Source of the DNA: Bacillota bacterium
Lineage (GTDB): Bacteria; Bacillota; Bacilli; Bacillales_B; DSM-18226
Direction of reading: 5' to 3'
Assembly: GCA_030705665.1 (NCBI GenBank)
Contig: JAUZQA010000043.1
Location: 1 to 13,239 of the forward strand
Length of the DNA stretch: 13,239 bases
Under the pieces are notes generated by a model. It made no database searches. It was not told where the DNA came from and worked only from the letters and a program-made list of their open reading frames with translations. The position numbers were made by a program, and so were the translations under genes. Of this stretch, positions 11,462 through 13,239 are shown piece by piece. Each line of letters begins with the position of its first letter. The first letter of the stretch is position 1.

Positions 11462-12172
11462 TTATAAATCGGAAACAATGATATAAGTTAAACGAATAGG
11501 TCCGTGTACGCCCCATACTTTTCTTAACTCAATGTCAGAGGAACTGCTTGATCCACAAATAAAGTTAATGGCCGCGGGATTTATTCCTTGTTTTGACATT
11601 TCATGAAGTTTTTGCATTCCTTGTGTTAAACGAGGAACAACTGTACTTTGCGGGACAATACAAACATAATTTAAAGGCAGGAAGTTTGACGTTCTTCCTT
11701 TTCCCAACTTATCAATGACAGTGTAAGAAGCTGTTTCAGCAATTGAAAGATCACTAATACACACGCCATATGACGCATTCAATGCCTTATCTACATTTTC
11801 ACGGCCTTTTTCATCAGTCCAAACATATGCATCTTTCAACACATCACTTAGACCCCATTCTGCAAAACGCTCATCGTTCCATGCGATAATTGGGCCTGTT
11901 CCATGTTGACCTAGTTTCTCAGCTACCGTTTTTGCAAGATCTTTTTTCTCGATAATTAAGGAATCAATCTTACCACCCGATCCAGCTTTGTTAACTTGAG
12001 CATTCTTATGAAATTCTTCAGCTAATTGTGCTTGAGTAAAGCCTTTATAAATTTCAAGCTGAGGCTTGCTTGAAAATTCAGGATGGACAACCTCTTTCGG
12101 CATTTCTCGACCAAGTATGTTTGAAAGGTTAGAAATAAATGATTCTCTATTTAAAATTTGGCCTTTTTGCAT
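11462..12172 (-). CDS. lutC: lactate utilization protein LutC (LUD domain)
   Basis: A 236-residue LUD-domain protein of usual length (YvbY in B. subtilis). LutABC is an iron-sulfur enzyme complex that oxidises L-lactate to pyruvate. Recognisable segments are GSGGKIDSLI (64-73), YGVCISDLSIAETAS (135-149) and FLPLNYVCIVP (164-174), with the C-terminal SSSSDIELRKVWGVHGPIR (210-228) typical of the family. The start codon shares one base with the lutB stop (TAATG), and AAAGGAGGAAA precedes it inside lutB, so the genes are translationally coupled. It is the last gene of the operon, followed by a terminator. Confidence 0.95.
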   Translation of the reverse strand: MQKGQILNRESFISNLSNILGREMPKEVVHPEFSSKPQLEIYKGFTQAQLAEEFHKNAQVNKAGSGGKIDSLIIEKKDLAKTVAEKLGQHGTGPIIAWNDERFAEWGLSDVLKDAYVWTDEKGRENVDKALNASYGVCISDLSIAETASYTVIDKLGKGRTSNFLPLNYVCIVPQSTVVPRLTQGMQKLHEMSKQGINPAAINFICGSSSSSDIELRKVWGVHGPIRLTYIIVSDL

Positions 12173-13239
12173 TATTTATTTCCTCCTTTATTTCTAGATT
12201 CATACCAATCTCTAAAACGTACTTTTTCCACCGCTGGCAAGTCACGTTTATCTGTCCAACCTTTAAGAACACTAACACCTTTTTTAATTTTTCCATCTTC
12301 CATCAGTGGTTTTGTCAGTAATGGCGCAACACTCGTTCCTAGCTTGTACATCCAAGGACGGCTTAGAACCATACCTGCTCCAGACATACTTGCACCCCAG
12401 AATGCAGAAGCCTTCTTTTCTTCAGCTAATACACGCTTGTGCTCAAGAATTAATGAATGCAACTTGATATTAGATGGACAAACTTCTGAACATGCACCAC
12501 AAAGTGAACACATATATGGAAGTTCTTTGAAGTCATCATAGCCGGCAAGAAGTGGCGTTAATACAACCCCAAGTGGTCCAGAATAGATAGCATTATAAGA
12601 GTGGCCACCAACTTGTCGATATACGGGACAGGTATTTAAACATGCAGCACAGCGCATACATTGTAATACTTCTTTGAATTGAGAATTTAATACGTTAGAA
12701 CGTCCATTATCAACGATCACCACATGAAATTCTTTTGCACCATCGGCAGCGCCTTCTTCAGTAATCCCGTTTACAAATGTCGTATAGCTTGTATTTTTTG
12801 CCCCTACTGCACTTCTACCTAATAAACTAATACAGATATCTGCATCTTCATAGGTAGCAACCATACGTTCCATCCCCATTACAGATACCTGTAATGGAGG
12901 TGCTGATGTACAAAGATCGATATTTCCTTCATTACTGACTAATGTAATCGCTCCTGATTCAGCAATAGCGAAGTTACATCCGTAAATTCCCATATCAGCC
13001 GTTACAAACTCATTACGAAGTTGAGCACGAGCGAAGGCAGCTAAGTCTTCTGGAATATCTTCGCCAGTATATCCATTCTTGGCAAAAATATCACGAATTT
13101 GGGTCCTGTTTAAATGTAAAGATGGCACCACCATATGTGAAGGTGGATTCCAGTCATCTAATTGCAACATGTATTCAGCTAAGTCGGTTTCTTTTACATC
13201 TATCCCAGCATCCATCAATGAGTGGTTAAGTCCAATTTC
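12172..13239 (-). CDS. lutB: lactate utilization iron-sulfur protein LutB (N-terminus outside the window)
   Basis: The frame is open to the window edge. The first visible residues are EIGLNHSLMDAG, so the protein begins further upstream and the TTG near 13218 is an internal leucine. About 355 of the usual 470-480 residues are visible. The N-terminal part is a LUD domain (MGIYGCNFAIAESGAI and SNEGN). Then come two four-cysteine clusters for [4Fe-4S] centres: CMRCAACLNTCP at about 12625-12662 and CSLCGACSEVCP at about 12470-12512. The C-terminal region ends VRFRDWYESRNKGGNK. LutB is the electron-transferring subunit of the L-lactate oxidation complex. lutA should lie just outside the window, upstream on the minus strand. 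Confidence 0.95.
   Translation of the reverse strand, partial: EIGLNHSLMDAGIDVKETDLAEYMLQLDDWNPPSHMVVPSLHLNRTQIRDIFAKNGYTGEDIPEDLAAFARAQLRNEFVTADMGIYGCNFAIAESGAITLVSNEGNIDLCTSAPPLQVSVMGMERMVATYEDADICISLLGRSAVGAKNTSYTTFVNGITEEGAADGAKEFHVVIVDNGRSNVLNSQFKEVLQCMRCAACLNTCPVYRQVGGHSYNAIYSGPLGVVLTPLLAGYDDFKELPYMCSLCGACSEVCPSNIKLHSLILEHKRVLAEEKKASAFWGASMSGAGMVLSRPWMYKLGTSVAPLLTKPLMEDGKIKKGVSVLKGWTDKRDLPAVEKVRFRDWYESRNKGGNK

Noticed and set aside
12158..12541. A 127-codon plus-strand frame opposite lutB
   Set aside because: lutB is unambiguous from its two iron-sulfur clusters; the opposite frame has no ribosome binding site or known motif.

Overview
The window looks like a chromosomal stretch of a low-GC, endospore-forming Bacillaceae bacterium. 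The evidence is the prkA-yhbH sporulation pair at the left edge, the L-lactate utilisation genes lutB-lutC at the right edge, strong AGGAGG-type ribosome binding sites, AT-rich intergenic DNA and classic hairpin-plus-T terminators. I cannot name a species from the sequence alone.

Layout. (1) 1-1724: end of the serine kinase gene prkA, a terminator, then yhbH and its terminator. (2) 1752-6415: an oxidoreductase cluster. On the minus strand are a truncated MerR regulator, a short-chain dehydrogenase (SDR), two paralogous flavodoxin-fold NAD(P)H oxidoreductases, an atypical SDR and a MarR regulator. A zinc-free quinone-reductase-type enzyme diverges on the plus strand and is followed by a decayed metallo-beta-lactamase-fold gene. 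(3) 6432-10403: a ketone-body module. It holds 3-hydroxybutyrate dehydrogenase (minus), a divergent CidR/YwbI-like LysR regulator, acetoacetate decarboxylase, and a CidA/CidB (LrgA/LrgB) membrane pair. (4) 10404-11288: gene-poor DNA with one or two small unrecognised frames and several palindromes. (5) 11402-13239: lutC and partial lutB on the minus strand.

The main structural observation is a 96-bp near-perfect direct repeat (92/96 by hand alignment). It consists of the last codons of yhbH, its terminator and about 40 bp beyond. One copy lies at its expected place (1668-1763), the other just before the lut terminator (11289-11384). Everything in parts 2-4 lies between the copies. A MerR gene is cut off exactly at the inner edge of the left copy, and a small frame with a strong ribosome binding site runs into the right copy. 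This suggests that about 9.5 kb was inserted into an ancestral yhbH-lut junction.

Two regulatory circuits can be read from the DNA. First, a 16-bp palindrome of the form ATTTGYAYATRCAAAT lies upstream of marR, of the atypical SDR and of one flavodoxin-fold gene, with a degenerate version before the other. This defines a likely MarR regulon of electrophile- or quinone-type detoxification enzymes. Second, a 30-bp element (26/30 identical) ends at the -35 box of both the bdhA and the adc promoter, in the same orientation relative to each gene. This is the placement expected for LysR activation. The second circuit would jointly switch on 3-hydroxybutyrate/acetoacetate interconversion and acetoacetate decarboxylation to acetone. 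The adjacent CidAB-type pair may move a related short-chain acid, but that is inference.
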